A stretch of 64,000 nt of DNA. It comes from Sunxiuqinia sp963974515. Its GTDB lineage: Bacteria; Bacteroidota; Bacteroidia; Bacteroidales; Prolixibacteraceae. Positions 8,197 through 17,365 of this stretch are shown piece after piece. Position 1 is the stretch's first letter. Every line of letters begins with the position of its first letter. The stretch lies in contig NZ_CAXBDD010000003.1 of NCBI RefSeq assembly GCF_963974515.1, forward strand, positions 1-64,000. The letters are read 5' to 3'. The notes under the pieces are model-generated. The model ran no database searches and was not told the DNA's origin. It saw nothing but the letters and a program-made list of their open reading frames with translations. The position numbers and the translations under genes are program-made.

Positions 8197-9861
8197 ATGA
8201 ATAAATTGAATGAGATTCTCTCTGTTATTGATGGATATATCGGAGGAAGTCAGTGGTTTGTATTTTTATTGTTGGGTACGGGGCTCTTTTTTACGATTTA
8301 CTTGGGATTTCCTCAATTCAGATACTTAAAGTCTGCTTTTCGAATTGTTCGTGGTAAGTTCGACCGGGATGGCGACGAAGGAGACACGTCGCATTTTCAG
8401 GCATTAACGACCGCACTTTCAGGAACGGTGGGTACCGGTAATATTGCCGGAGTGGCGTTGGCGATTCATCTTGGCGGGCCGGCTGCGCTGTTTTGGATGC
8501 TGGTTACCGCGCTGGTGGGGATGACCACAAAATTCGTTGAAGTGACGCTTTCGCACAAATACCGAGAAAAGACAGCGGACGGCACAATGGCTGGCGGACC
8601 CATGTACTACATGAAAAACCGGCTGAATATGAAATGGCTGGCGGTAATCTTTGCCGTTGCCACCATCTTCTCTTCGTTTGGAACCGGAAATTTGCCCCAG
8701 ATCAATTCCATCGCCAATTCGGTGCATGCAACTTTTGGGATCGATAAAGTAGTTACAGGAGCAGTGCTCGCAGTTTTACTTGGATTTGTGATTATCGGCG
8801 GAATCAAGCGGATAGCAAAAGTGACCTCCCGGTTAGTCCCTATTATGGCGATCATTTATTTCGTTGGTGCAATCGCAGTCATTCTTTTTAATTACCAGAA
8901 CATCGGTCCTTCAGTAATATCTGTGTTCAGCGATGTGTTTACCGGCTCGTCGGCGGCAGGTGGTTTTTTGGGCGCCAGCTTTGCCTTCGCTTTCAACCGC
9001 GGGGTCAATCGCGGACTGTTTTCCAATGAGGCAGGGCAGGGGTCAGCGCCAATTGCTCACGCAGCTGCACGTGCTCACGAGCCTGTTTCCGAAGGGCTGG
9101 TGGCTTTGCTCGAACCTTTCATCGATACCATTATTATTTGTATGCTTACCGGACTGGTTATTCTTTCCTCGGGAGTGTGGAACGAAAAAATGGACAACCA
9201 GTTTCAATCAGCTGACCTGGAAGTACTGGCCGGTAATTATATTGAAACCAATGAGGCTGATCGGAAGGAACTGGCTGACTTTCTTTTGGGAAGAACGGAG
9301 TTGGCCCGATATACCGGAGACTTGGAGGTCACCGATGGCCAGATTGTTGGCGATGTGACCATTCTGCATGCCCGCTCGGTGGCTGAAGAAATCATGGTTA
9401 GCAAAAATGGAAAAGCTTATACTGGCATGCTAAATATTATTAATGGGCACCTGCCGGTTGAAGATGGAACCACGATCCATGGAAAATCGCTGATCCACAG
9501 CGCACCGCTCACTACGGAGGCATTTACGAAAAGTTGGTTTGGAGCCTCCGGGCGCTACATTGTCGCTATCGGCTTGTTGCTGTTTGCCTTCTCTACAGCC
9601 ATTTCCTGGTCGTATTACGGCGGAAGGGCTGTTACGTTTCTTTTCGGAATAAAAGGAGAAATTTATTATCGGATTGTGTATGTTGTTGGATTCTTTTTTG
9701 CTTCATTTACAGATACAACCATTGTCTGGACTTTTTCCGGAATCACCATTGCTATGATGACTATACCAAACTTAATTGGTATTTTGATGTTACGTAAAGA
9801 GATGAAATCGGAAGTCAAGGCCTTTTGGAAAGAATATTCGGATTTTTTCGGGAATCGATAA
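8197..9861 (+). CDS. Sodium:alanine symporter (AGCS family) with a large inserted loop
   Basis: A 554-residue inner-membrane amino acid carrier. AGCS proteins import alanine or glycine with sodium. The N-terminal half (FRYLKSAFRIVRGKF, TTALSGTVGTGNIAGVA) and the family signature SNEAGQGSAPIAHAAA (276-291) are intact. Compared with ordinary members of about 450 residues, this one has about 110 extra hydrophilic residues (roughly 329-438) between two late helices, apparently a folded extracytoplasmic or cytoplasmic module of unknown role. A one-mismatch -7 motif (TATTTTAG, 8167-8174) lies 22 nt upstream. Substrate assignment is by family only. Confidence 0.9.
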   Translation: MNKLNEILSVIDGYIGGSQWFVFLLLGTGLFFTIYLGFPQFRYLKSAFRIVRGKFDRDGDEGDTSHFQALTTALSGTVGTGNIAGVALAIHLGGPAALFWMLVTALVGMTTKFVEVTLSHKYREKTADGTMAGGPMYYMKNRLNMKWLAVIFAVATIFSSFGTGNLPQINSIANSVHATFGIDKVVTGAVLAVLLGFVIIGGIKRIAKVTSRLVPIMAIIYFVGAIAVILFNYQNIGPSVISVFSDVFTGSSAAGGFLGASFAFAFNRGVNRGLFSNEAGQGSAPIAHAAARAHEPVSEGLVALLEPFIDTIIICMLTGLVILSSGVWNEKMDNQFQSADLEVLAGNYIETNEADRKELADFLLGRTELARYTGDLEVTDGQIVGDVTILHARSVAEEIMVSKNGKAYTGMLNIINGHLPVEDGTTIHGKSLIHSAPLTTEAFTKSWFGASGRYIVAIGLLLFAFSTAISWSYYGGRAVTFLFGIKGEIYYRIVYVVGFFFASFTDTTIVWTFSGITIAMMTIPNLIGILMLRKEMKSEVKAFWKEYSDFFGNR

Positions 9862-9881
9862 ACTGAACCATTTTTTTAATT

Positions 9882-9889
9882 TATTTTTG
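9882..9889 (+). promoter_or_regulatory. Candidate -7 element of the response regulator gene
   Basis: TATTTTTG, exact TAnnTTTG, ending 20 nt before the ATG at 9910; it supports that start over a TTG at 9901. Confidence 0.45.
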
Positions 9890-9909
9890 TCTTATTCTTT
9901 TTGACACTT

Positions 9910-10299
9910 ATGAAAAGCGACCTAACAAAATTATCCCTTCTTGTTGTTGACGACAGCTCAATTAATCAGCGGGTTGTCTCCATGTCCTTAAGAAATACCA
10001 TTGGCAAAATTGACTTAGCCAGTAACGGTATGGACGCCTTTAAAATGTATTGCGAAAATCCGTATGACATTATTTTGATGGATGGACGAATGCCGGTCAT
10101 GGATGGCTATGAGGCAACACAGAAAATAAGAACTTATGAAAAGGAAAATGGGCTGGAAAATCCGGCAATCATTATTGCTCTAACAGGTAGTGATACAGAG
10201 CATGAAACGCAAGCCTGCCTTAATTCCGGAATGAATGCCTCGATGCTAAAACCTTTTCGAATCAATGAATTTCTGGAAATCGTAAAAGATTTTAACTGA
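9910..10299 (+). CDS. Single-domain response regulator (receiver only)
   Basis: A 129-residue CheY-like receiver with no output domain. The acidic pair (VVDDSS), the phosphoacceptor Asp in ILMDGRMPVMDGYEA, the conserved Thr (ALTGSD) and the Lys (MLKPFRINEF) are all present, so it should be phosphorylatable. The MDGRMPVMDG context is typical of receivers that work with hybrid histidine kinases. No kinase lies nearby, so the partner is encoded elsewhere. I chose the ATG at 9910, three codons inside the longest frame, because of the -7 spacing. Confidence 0.9.
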   Translation: MKSDLTKLSLLVVDDSSINQRVVSMSLRNTIGKIDLASNGMDAFKMYCENPYDIILMDGRMPVMDGYEATQKIRTYEKENGLENPAIIIALTGSDTEHETQACLNSGMNASMLKPFRINEFLEIVKDFN

Positions 10300-10327
10300 G
10301 ATTCTGTTATTAGACCTCACATCTTTC

Positions 10328-10335
10328 TATTTTTG
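10328..10335 (+). promoter_or_regulatory. Candidate -7 element of mutS2
   Basis: TATTTTTG, exact TAnnTTTG, 30 nt before the mutS2 ATG. No clear -33. Confidence 0.4.
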
Positions 10336-10365
10336 CCGGACAATTGAGATACGTACAAAACTGGA

Positions 10366-12855
10366 ATGGCAAAAATATATCCTCAAAATTTTGAATCGAA
10401 AATTGGTTTCGACCGCATACGCAGCTTGTTGAAAGGCAACTGCCTGGGAACACTTGGCAAAGACCGGATCGACGAAATTTCCTTTTTGACTGACTTCCAT
10501 GCTATTCAGCTGGAGTTGGGTTTAGCCGATGAATTTTCCCGTTTGATGGTTGAGAATGATAATTTCCCAACAAACTATTATTTCGATTTACGCCAGTCGC
10601 TTTCCAAAATTCAAACCGAAGGGCGTTTTTTGGAAGTGAATGAATTGTTCGATCTGAAGCGGTCGCTTGAGACCGTTACAGCCATCATTCGCTTCCTGGG
10701 AAACCAAAAGGAAGAACTCTATCCAAAACTCCATGCCTTAGTTCAGCCAATCCAGGTTTTTCCCTATGTCAAAGAACGCATTGATCAAATCATTAGCCAG
10801 CATGGAAAAATAAAAGACAATGCCTCGCCTGAATTGGGGCGAATCCGTCGCGAATTGCTGAGCAAGCAAAGCAATGTGTCTAAACGTTTGCACAGCATTT
10901 TGAGGCAGGCACAGCGCGATGGGCTAGTCGATGAAGATACCTCCGTTTCCATTCGTGACGGGCGGCCGGTTATTCCGGTTTCGTCTGCCATGAAACGACG
11001 GCTCAACGGGATTGTGCATGACGAATCAGCTACGGGCAAAACAGCATACATTGAACCCGCCGAGGTGGTGGAAATCAACAACGAAATACGCGAACTGGAA
11101 TATGCCGAGAAACGCGAAATTGTGCGCATTCTGATTGAATTTTCGAATGATATCCGGCCCTATCTGCACGATTTGTTTAGCTTGTACGATTTTTTGGGAA
11201 CCATCGACTTTATTCGGGCCAAAGCACGCCTGGCCATTCAGCTGGACGCCATTAAACCGGCGATGGAAAACAAAGCCCAATTGCTTTGGGAGAAGGCTGT
11301 TCATCCTTTATTGCGGCTGGCCCTGGAGCGCGAAAAGCGGAAAGTCATTCCGTTGGATATCGAATTGAGCCAGGAAAAGCACTTGCTGTTGATTTCGGGG
11401 CCCAACGCGGGGGGAAAGTCCGTTTGCCTAAAAACCGTGGGCTTGCTGCAATACATGTTGCAGTGCGGATTGTTAATTCCGGTGGATGAGAAAAGCAGAA
11501 CCGGAGTTTTCGAACAACTGTTTATCGACATTGGCGATGAGCAGTCCATCGAAAATGATCTGAGTACCTACAGTTCGCATCTGATGAACATGAAACATTT
11601 TCTGAAGTTTACGAACAATCGCACTTTGGTACTGATTGATGAATTTGGGACGGGCACTGAACCGATGATTGGAGGTGCCATTGCCGAAGCCATTCTTGAT
11701 CAGTTAAACAAAGAAGGTACTTTCGGGGTGATCACCACTCACTACACCAACTTGAAGCATTTTGCCTCGTCGGCTGATGGCATTGAAAACGGCGCTATGC
11801 TGTATGACAATCACCAGATGGAACCGCTTTTTCAGTTGCAAATTGGTAAGCCGGGAAGTTCATTCGCGTTTGAGATTGCCCGCAAAATTGGCATGCCTGA
11901 GGCCATCCTGCAGGAAGCGACCGAAAAGGTTGGTGTCGACCACATTAATTTCGACAAACACCTGCGCGATATTGTGCGCGACAAACGGTACTGGGAATCG
12001 AAACGTCAGCGAATACGGAAAGTGGAGCGCAGCCTGGATGAAATGGCTGAAAAATATGAGCACGACCTGAGCGACATGGCCAAACAACGTAAGCAAATTA
12101 TTGCCGAAGCCAAAGAAGAGGCTGTCCGCGTGTTGGCCGAAGCCAATAAGCGGGTCGAAAACGCCATCCGCGAAATTCGCGAGAGCCAGGCTGAAAAAGA
12201 GAAAACAAAGGCTATTCGCAAGCAGCTTTCCGATTTTAAGGAGGAAATTGAAGCACCCGAAGAGGCCGATGACGAATGGATCAATAAGAAAATTCAGAAG
12301 CTAAAAGAAAAGGAAAAACAGCGAAACCAGATCCGCCCCAATAAGCCACAGAAACAAAAAATGGCTGCTCCCGAAAAGAAAAAAGACGAATTGGAGCCCG
12401 GCGATAAGGTGCGGATGGAAGGCCAAAACAGCATTGGCGAAGTGCTCGAGATTGGCGATAAAAACGTGGTGGTTGCGTTTGGACAGTTGCGGACTTCGGT
12501 GAATCGGAAAAAATTACAGAAGATAAGTAACAACGAGGCGAAGAAAGAACTTCGCGGAACCAACAAGACGCTGCCGAATGTGCATCGAAAACTGTCTGAA
12601 AAGCGCAGTACCTTCAGACCTGAAATTGATGTTCGCGGACAACGGGGCGAAGAAGCCGTTTCAAATATTCAGGCCTTTTTAGATGAAGCCATCATGTTGG
12701 ATGTTCACGAATTACGAATCCTGCATGGAAAAGGAAACGGCATTTTGCGCGAAATGATCCGCAGCTTCTTGGGATCCGACCCAATCGTTCAGTCCTATCG
12801 CGACGAACATGTGCAGTTTGGCGGTGCCGGAATCACCATTGTGGAACTCAGCTAA
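10366..12855 (+). CDS. mutS2: MutS2 / RqcU ATPase with Smr nuclease domain
   Basis: An 829-residue MutS2. Order: N-terminal core and clamp, ABC ATPase with Walker A GPNAGGKSVCLK and Walker B LVLIDEFGTGTEP, a long charged coiled coil (about residues 520-660), a KOW-like segment (DELEPGDKVRMEGQNSIGEV), and a C-terminal Smr domain (DVRGQRGEEAV, ILHGKGNGILRE) with the HGKG motif. MutS2 suppresses homologous recombination in some bacteria and in others senses collided ribosomes (RqcU). The sequence does not decide between these roles. The gene stands alone behind its own -7 motif and converges on the SSS symporter gene, 24 bp away. Confidence 0.95.
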   Translation: MAKIYPQNFESKIGFDRIRSLLKGNCLGTLGKDRIDEISFLTDFHAIQLELGLADEFSRLMVENDNFPTNYYFDLRQSLSKIQTEGRFLEVNELFDLKRSLETVTAIIRFLGNQKEELYPKLHALVQPIQVFPYVKERIDQIISQHGKIKDNASPELGRIRRELLSKQSNVSKRLHSILRQAQRDGLVDEDTSVSIRDGRPVIPVSSAMKRRLNGIVHDESATGKTAYIEPAEVVEINNEIRELEYAEKREIVRILIEFSNDIRPYLHDLFSLYDFLGTIDFIRAKARLAIQLDAIKPAMENKAQLLWEKAVHPLLRLALEREKRKVIPLDIELSQEKHLLLISGPNAGGKSVCLKTVGLLQYMLQCGLLIPVDEKSRTGVFEQLFIDIGDEQSIENDLSTYSSHLMNMKHFLKFTNNRTLVLIDEFGTGTEPMIGGAIAEAILDQLNKEGTFGVITTHYTNLKHFASSADGIENGAMLYDNHQMEPLFQLQIGKPGSSFAFEIARKIGMPEAILQEATEKVGVDHINFDKHLRDIVRDKRYWESKRQRIRKVERSLDEMAEKYEHDLSDMAKQRKQIIAEAKEEAVRVLAEANKRVENAIREIRESQAEKEKTKAIRKQLSDFKEEIEAPEEADDEWINKKIQKLKEKEKQRNQIRPNKPQKQKMAAPEKKKDELEPGDKVRMEGQNSIGEVLEIGDKNVVVAFGQLRTSVNRKKLQKISNNEAKKELRGTNKTLPNVHRKLSEKRSTFRPEIDVRGQRGEEAVSNIQAFLDEAIMLDVHELRILHGKGNGILREMIRSFLGSDPIVQSYRDEHVQFGGAGITIVELS

Positions 12856-12879
12856 AGATCGAAAAGGCATTGCGGGTTT

Positions 12880-14220
12880 TCATGGATCTATCTTTCGCTC
12901 AGGAATCAGCAAAATCCCCGCATTCACAGCAAAAGCAGAAACAATCATCCAGTTTCCAACATCGCTTCCATAGTAATCGGCTATAATTTTTCCGCCCAAA
13001 GCAATCAGTCCTCCGGCGATCATGGCCAAAATGCTCAGGCGTTGATTTACTCTCAGGTTGGTGAGTGCAGCCACCAAGGGAACTAAAAAAGCTCCGGAAT
13101 AGAAGGCCAAGGCGAGCAAAAGTGTCCCAATAATGGACGTGACTTTAAGTGCGATCAAGACGCTGATGATTCCACTCAGAATAATAAAATAGCGCGTTTG
13201 TTTCAAGGATCTGGCATTGTTGATATCCGGGTTGAGCAATTCGCTCAAAATCATGGAAGAGGTCAGCAGTGTGGTGTCGGCTGACGATAAAACAGCCGAA
13301 AGCAAAGCAGCAGCCATTAGCCCCGCGATCCATTCGGGCAGGTAGAAATTGATTACTTCAATGAGCGCAGCGGAACCTTCCATGTTTTCTTCGGGCAGGT
13401 GACTAAATGCGAAGACCCCGACATACGCCAGAATGAAGGCGAAGGGGATTAAGATGGAAGCCACCAGGCGGACACTTTGGCGGGCGGTTTTTTCATCTTT
13501 CGCACAAAATACCCGCGAATAAATGTCGGGCCCCACCATGAATGTACTGGAAAAAGTCAGCACCAAAATTAACAAGTTGATGCCCGAGAATTGGTCGTTA
13601 AACGGAAAAGCCTTGCTGAACTCGGGAACCCGTTCGGGCATGTCCCATAAAAAGAAAGCGGTAAGAATCACCCCGAAAAGGATAATGAAGGACTGAACGA
13701 AATCGGTTTTGATGATGGAAATCTGACCGCCAATCAAGGTGTAGAGTATAAAAACGGCTCCGGAAAGAAGGACGCCCTGTTCGTAAGGCAGAGCGAAGAA
13801 GCTAAACAGGATTTTGGCCGATGCAATCACTTGGGCGGCAACAATTCCCGTCCAAGCCAATGGAATGATGATGGAGGCCGCCTTGCGTGCCGTCTCGCCA
13901 TAAAATTGCCCAAGCAGGTTGGTGAGCGTGTATTTTCCCAGGCGGTTGACTTTGCCCACCAGTGGTACCAAAAGCCACAAACCAAACGAGGCAGCCAGAA
14001 GATACCAGGCGGCTGCCCAGCTTTGATCTTTCGTGAGGTTCACCGTGCCTAGAATAGCCGATCCGCCAAGCACCGTTGCCAGTAAACTGCCCGATATTTG
14101 CCAGAATCCGGAGCGCTTGCCGGCAACGAAATAATCGCTGGGTTCCTTTATTTTCAGCCAGGAATAAATGCCCAGCCCGACAATAAGAATGAAATAGATG
14201 ACGAGGATCGTGACTTTCAT
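12880..14220 (-). CDS. Sodium:solute symporter (SSS family)
   Basis: A 446-residue inner-membrane transporter with about 12-13 hydrophobic segments. It shows SSS-family features, notably the early KEPSDYFVAGKRSGFW segment, AWYLLAASFGLWLLVPL and AALLSAVLSSADTTLLTSS. SSS proteins couple sodium entry to uptake of sugars, amino acids, vitamins or carboxylates; the substrate is not readable. I start it at the ATG at 14220 (MKVTILVIYFILIVG), 12 codons inside the longest frame. A -7-like CAAAAATA at 14234-14241 (TATTTTTG on this strand) is very close to that ATG and would leave a leader of only a few bases. Divergent from the PadR gene. Confidence 0.88.
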   Translation of the reverse strand: MKVTILVIYFILIVGLGIYSWLKIKEPSDYFVAGKRSGFWQISGSLLATVLGGSAILGTVNLTKDQSWAAAWYLLAASFGLWLLVPLVGKVNRLGKYTLTNLLGQFYGETARKAASIIIPLAWTGIVAAQVIASAKILFSFFALPYEQGVLLSGAVFILYTLIGGQISIIKTDFVQSFIILFGVILTAFFLWDMPERVPEFSKAFPFNDQFSGINLLILVLTFSSTFMVGPDIYSRVFCAKDEKTARQSVRLVASILIPFAFILAYVGVFAFSHLPEENMEGSAALIEVINFYLPEWIAGLMAAALLSAVLSSADTTLLTSSMILSELLNPDINNARSLKQTRYFIILSGIISVLIALKVTSIIGTLLLALAFYSGAFLVPLVAALTNLRVNQRLSILAMIAGGLIALGGKIIADYYGSDVGNWMIVSAFAVNAGILLIPERKIDP

Positions 14221-14348
14221 TTTGAAATTTGTACAAAAATAGAAAAATAGAAGCACCTGCTATAGCTGATTGGATATTCCAAAAGATTCTAGTTTTTTCA
14301 GAGTTTGTTTTTGTATATTTAACCTCAATATGTAAAAATTAATCTAGA

Positions 14349-14690
14349 ATGAAAGGTATTTCGAAAGAGTGGACTGGGGCCGCAGCCATGCCGATTGTGT
14401 TGTTGACGTTGAGCTCGTCGGACAGCTATGGATATGAAATCGTTCAAAATGTTAAGCGAATCAGTGATGGCTCAATTAAATGGAAAGAGGCCAGCATCTA
14501 TCCGGTATTGAAAAAGCTGGAGAAAGAAGGTTTAATTAGGTCTTATTGGAAGGTTGAAGATAAGGAGCGGCCTCGCAAATATTACACAATTCTGGATGAA
14601 GGAAAGAAGCAACTGGTTATACAACTGGCGGAACTGAAATTGATCAACAAGATATTTGATCAACTTTTAGACGGCCAAAAAGTGGATTGA
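14349..14690 (+). CDS. PadR family transcriptional regulator
   Basis: A 113-residue winged-helix protein of the PadR family. SDSYGYEIVQNVKRIS, ASIYPVLKKLEKEGLI and RKYYTILDEGKKQL are the diagnostic helix, recognition helix and wing. PadR proteins are usually repressors released by a small ligand. It is a short form with a minimal C-terminal dimerisation helix. The likely targets are its own promoter and a neighbouring gene such as the divergent SSS symporter, which is inference from layout. A near-match -7 (TATATTTA, 14314-14321) is upstream. Confidence 0.9.
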   Translation: MKGISKEWTGAAAMPIVLLTLSSSDSYGYEIVQNVKRISDGSIKWKEASIYPVLKKLEKEGLIRSYWKVEDKERPRKYYTILDEGKKQLVIQLAELKLINKIFDQLLDGQKVD

Positions 14691-14720
14691 TGACTTGGAC
14701 AGCGTTCTAGTCAAACTCAT

Positions 14721-15893
14721 TTACTCCACCCTTATCAATTCAAACGACAAATCGGTTTTGTTGATTCCTTGAACTTTATAAAGCGCCTTGAAATTATCGG
14801 GATCGAGTTGCTTGAGTTTTTCGTTCAGGAGTGTGGCCAGGTAGTCAGGATTCGTTAGTTGATCAACCACCGAAATATTGCCAATGTCTTGTGTGGAGAG
14901 GAAAAGCAGAAAGCGGTTTCCCGTGTAACCTTCGGTGTTGATCACGAGTGCATAGTCAATTTGCTTTGAGTTGTCATTCGCAGGACGATAGATCTCCGCG
15001 TTCTGGTCATCGGCAAAGATAAATTGCCTGCCCGAGCTGAAAATTCCGAATGAGAAATCGAGGTCCTGTACAACGTTCTCAAAAAGGCCCATGTTCTTAT
15101 AATTGCCAACAAAAATGATGTTGTTGTTTTTCAGATCATCCGGCTGCAAATCCGACGAAAGCTTGACATGAATCGGAGCACCAGTTTGCGCAAATACTTT
15201 GTAGATATGGCTCTGACAAAATGCCGCCATCTTCGACAAATAAGTCAGGTTCGATTTGGAAAGCGAGTGGATCAGTTCTGGATTTTTGTCTAGCAGATGC
15301 TCATATTCCACTTCCGAATTAATATTGAAGTCGCGGTAAATACCAACACTCCCAGTCGGCAACTGGCCGGAGAACACAAAATAGTCGCCCAACACCAACA
15401 GCGTTGGTTTTTCATTTTCTGCAAAGTCTTGCCAAACAGGTAAATCTTTCCATGGTGTTTTATTTTGCGAGGAATGCTTTAAAAACAAGAAGCCAACAAC
15501 GAGCAACGTCGCAAATGAAACGAGAAATGGAATCAGAAAAACATAGCGCACGGGTTTACGGTGATCTTTGGGCGAATCAAACCGGACATGATACTTACCT
15601 TTTTCAACCACAAAAATAACCGGGTCTTTCTTTCCTTCAGCGGCGTAATAGTCTTTGAGCTTTTTTCTGACGTTATGAATGTAAACCCGGATGTTGGAGT
15701 CCTGTTTGTCGGCATCCTCGTACTTTTTTCCGAACAACTCAACGCCAATGGTAAATTCTTTTGGATTTTTTCCTTCGAGCGATGCTTCCGTCAGGTAGGT
15801 CAAAAGGTCACAGCCAATTTTCGACTTCACAAAGTGCCTGCTCGAGGTTATTTTTTTTAAGTATTTATATATTAGGTTTTTGTCGCTGGTCAT
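14721..15893 (-). CDS. Membrane-spanning winged-helix transcription regulator (ToxR/CadC-like layout)
   Basis: A 390-residue protein in three parts. Residues about 18-106 form a DNA-binding winged-helix domain (DSNIRVYIHNVRKKLKDYY recognition region, then VIFVVEKGKYHVRF as the wing). One transmembrane helix lies at about 117-138. Residues 140-390 form an exported sensor domain with no family I can name. It is therefore a one-component regulator that can read a periplasmic signal directly. It is divergent from the DUF1080-isomerase-oxidoreductase operon and probably controls it. A regulator gene also accompanies the comparable Bacteroides thetaiotaomicron locus (from memory, BT2160 beside BT2156-BT2159). 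Its leader holds a palindrome (15913-15927) that may be its own operator. Confidence 0.75.
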   Translation of the reverse strand: MTSDKNLIYKYLKKITSSRHFVKSKIGCDLLTYLTEASLEGKNPKEFTIGVELFGKKYEDADKQDSNIRVYIHNVRKKLKDYYAAEGKKDPVIFVVEKGKYHVRFDSPKDHRKPVRYVFLIPFLVSFATLLVVGFLFLKHSSQNKTPWKDLPVWQDFAENEKPTLLVLGDYFVFSGQLPTGSVGIYRDFNINSEVEYEHLLDKNPELIHSLSKSNLTYLSKMAAFCQSHIYKVFAQTGAPIHVKLSSDLQPDDLKNNNIIFVGNYKNMGLFENVVQDLDFSFGIFSSGRQFIFADDQNAEIYRPANDNSKQIDYALVINTEGYTGNRFLLFLSTQDIGNISVVDQLTNPDYLATLLNEKLKQLDPDNFKALYKVQGINKTDLSFELIRVE

Positions 15894-15900
15894 TTTTTCT

Positions 15901-15927
15901 GTTATAGTATAGTTATAACTGTTATAA
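15901..15927. promoter_or_regulatory. GTTATA-repeat palindrome, candidate operator
   Basis: GTTATA occurs three times (15901-15906, 15912-15917, 15921-15926). Two perfect overlapping palindromes are formed: AGTTATAACT (15911-15920) and TTATAACTGTTATAA (15913-15927). It lies in the leader of the membrane regulator, between its -7 motif and its ATG, and about 100 bp upstream of the divergent operon. This is a fitting place for autoregulation. The role is inferred. Confidence 0.5.
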
Positions 15928-15944
15928 AACCCGTTTTAGTCACA

Positions 15945-15952
15945 CAAATATA
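15945..15952 (-). promoter_or_regulatory. Candidate -7 element of the membrane regulator gene
   Basis: Reads TATATTTG on the minus strand, an exact TAnnTTTG match, 51 nt before the ATG at 15893. On the other strand a one-mismatch TACTTTCG (15974-15981) could serve the divergent operon. Confidence 0.4.
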
Positions 15953-16027
15953 CCTGAAATATCTCTATTTTTATACTTTCGTTACCGTTCACGTCGATTT
16001 GTAAATCATTAAACCAATAATACAGTT

Positions 16028-17362
16028 ATGAAAGTTCGATTAACATTTCTTTTACTATTTGTCAGCACCCTTTTATTTGCCGGTAATGCCGATGGCTGGG
16101 AGTATCTTTTCAATGGAAAAGACTTAACCGGCTGGAAACAGTTAAACGGAAAAGCAAAGTATGAAGTCGTCAATGGGGTGATAGTGGGCACGACGGTTGC
16201 CAATACGCCCAATTCATTTTTAACTACCGAGAAGGATTACGGTGATTTTATTCTTGAAGTGGAGTTGAAAGTTGACGACAACATGAACTCCGGTATTCAA
16301 TTCCGTAGTTTGAGTAAAGCGGATTACAACAACGGCCGGGTACATGGTTACCAATGCGAGGTCGATCCGTCGGACCGGGCCTGGAGCGGTGGCATTTATG
16401 ATGAAGCCCGCCGTGGTTGGCTCTATCCCTGCACATACAATCCGGAAGGAGGAAAAGCGTTTCGCAATGGCGCTTGGAATTTGTACCGGATCGAATGCGT
16501 CGGGAACGATATCCGGACATTTTTAAACGGGAAGCCGGTGGCGCATTTAATTGACGATATGACCCCAAGAGGATTTATTTCCTTGCAGGTTCACTCAATC
16601 AATTCGGCTGATCAGGAAGGCCGTCAGATTAAATGGCGGAACGTACGCATCAAAACAAGCGATTTGAAATTAACTCCAATGGAGGATGTTTTTGTCGTGA
16701 ATATGCTGCCCAATCAGGTGTCGGAAACTGAAAAAAAACAAGGCTTTAAGCTTTTGTTTGATGGCGAAACCACTCAAGGATGGAAAAGCGCCAACTCGGA
16801 TCAGTTTCCCGAAAAAGGATGGGTGGTTGAAAAAGATGCATTGGCTATTCTGGGCCAGAATCAGGTTACCAAACGCCCTGGAGATATTGTGACCGAGGAA
16901 AAGTTTAAAGCCTTTGATTTGCAGTTCGAATTTCAACTGACTAAAGGAGCCAACAGCGGCGTGAAGTACCAGCTGGGAAATAATGGGCCAAGCATTGGTT
17001 TAGAGTACCAAATTCTGGATGATGAGAATCACCCGGATGCCAAACAGGGGGCTGCCGGAAACAGGAAAATGGCATCACTATATGATTTGATTCCATCGGA
17101 AACACAACAGCGTTTTGTGAAACCGGTGGGCGAGTGGAACCGCGGGCGCATTGTATTGCATCCTGATCTACGGGTTGAACATTGGCTGAATGGATTGAAG
17201 GTAGTTGAATACACCATCGATTCCAACATCTTTCATGCTTTGGTTGCACGTAGTAAATATGCGGATTTTAAAGATTTTGGAGTGGTGGAAGAAACCCCCA
17301 TTTTGCTACAGGACCATCAGGATCACGTGATGTTTAGAAGCATCAAAATTAGAAAATTATAG
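16028..17362 (+). CDS. Exported protein with two DUF1080 (3-keto-disaccharide hydrolase) domains
   Basis: A 444-residue protein with a Sec signal peptide (cleavage near residue 18-22) and two DUF1080 domains, about 23-210 (WEYLFNGKDLTGW) and 239-444 (GFKLLFDGETTQGW). DUF1080 folds are concanavalin-like jelly rolls; characterised members cleave 3-keto-glycosides. The two copies are diverged, so they may have different substrates or only one may be catalytic. First gene of a three-gene operon; the next start is three bases after this stop. With the exported Gfo/Idh oxidoreductase it fits a periplasmic pathway in which a glycoside is oxidised at C3 and then split. Substrate unknown. Confidence 0.85.
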   Translation: MKVRLTFLLLFVSTLLFAGNADGWEYLFNGKDLTGWKQLNGKAKYEVVNGVIVGTTVANTPNSFLTTEKDYGDFILEVELKVDDNMNSGIQFRSLSKADYNNGRVHGYQCEVDPSDRAWSGGIYDEARRGWLYPCTYNPEGGKAFRNGAWNLYRIECVGNDIRTFLNGKPVAHLIDDMTPRGFISLQVHSINSADQEGRQIKWRNVRIKTSDLKLTPMEDVFVVNMLPNQVSETEKKQGFKLLFDGETTQGWKSANSDQFPEKGWVVEKDALAILGQNQVTKRPGDIVTEEKFKAFDLQFEFQLTKGANSGVKYQLGNNGPSIGLEYQILDDENHPDAKQGAAGNRKMASLYDLIPSETQQRFVKPVGEWNRGRIVLHPDLRVEHWLNGLKVVEYTIDSNIFHALVARSKYADFKDFGVVEETPILLQDHQDHVMFRSIKIRKL

Positions 17363-17365
17363 GCT

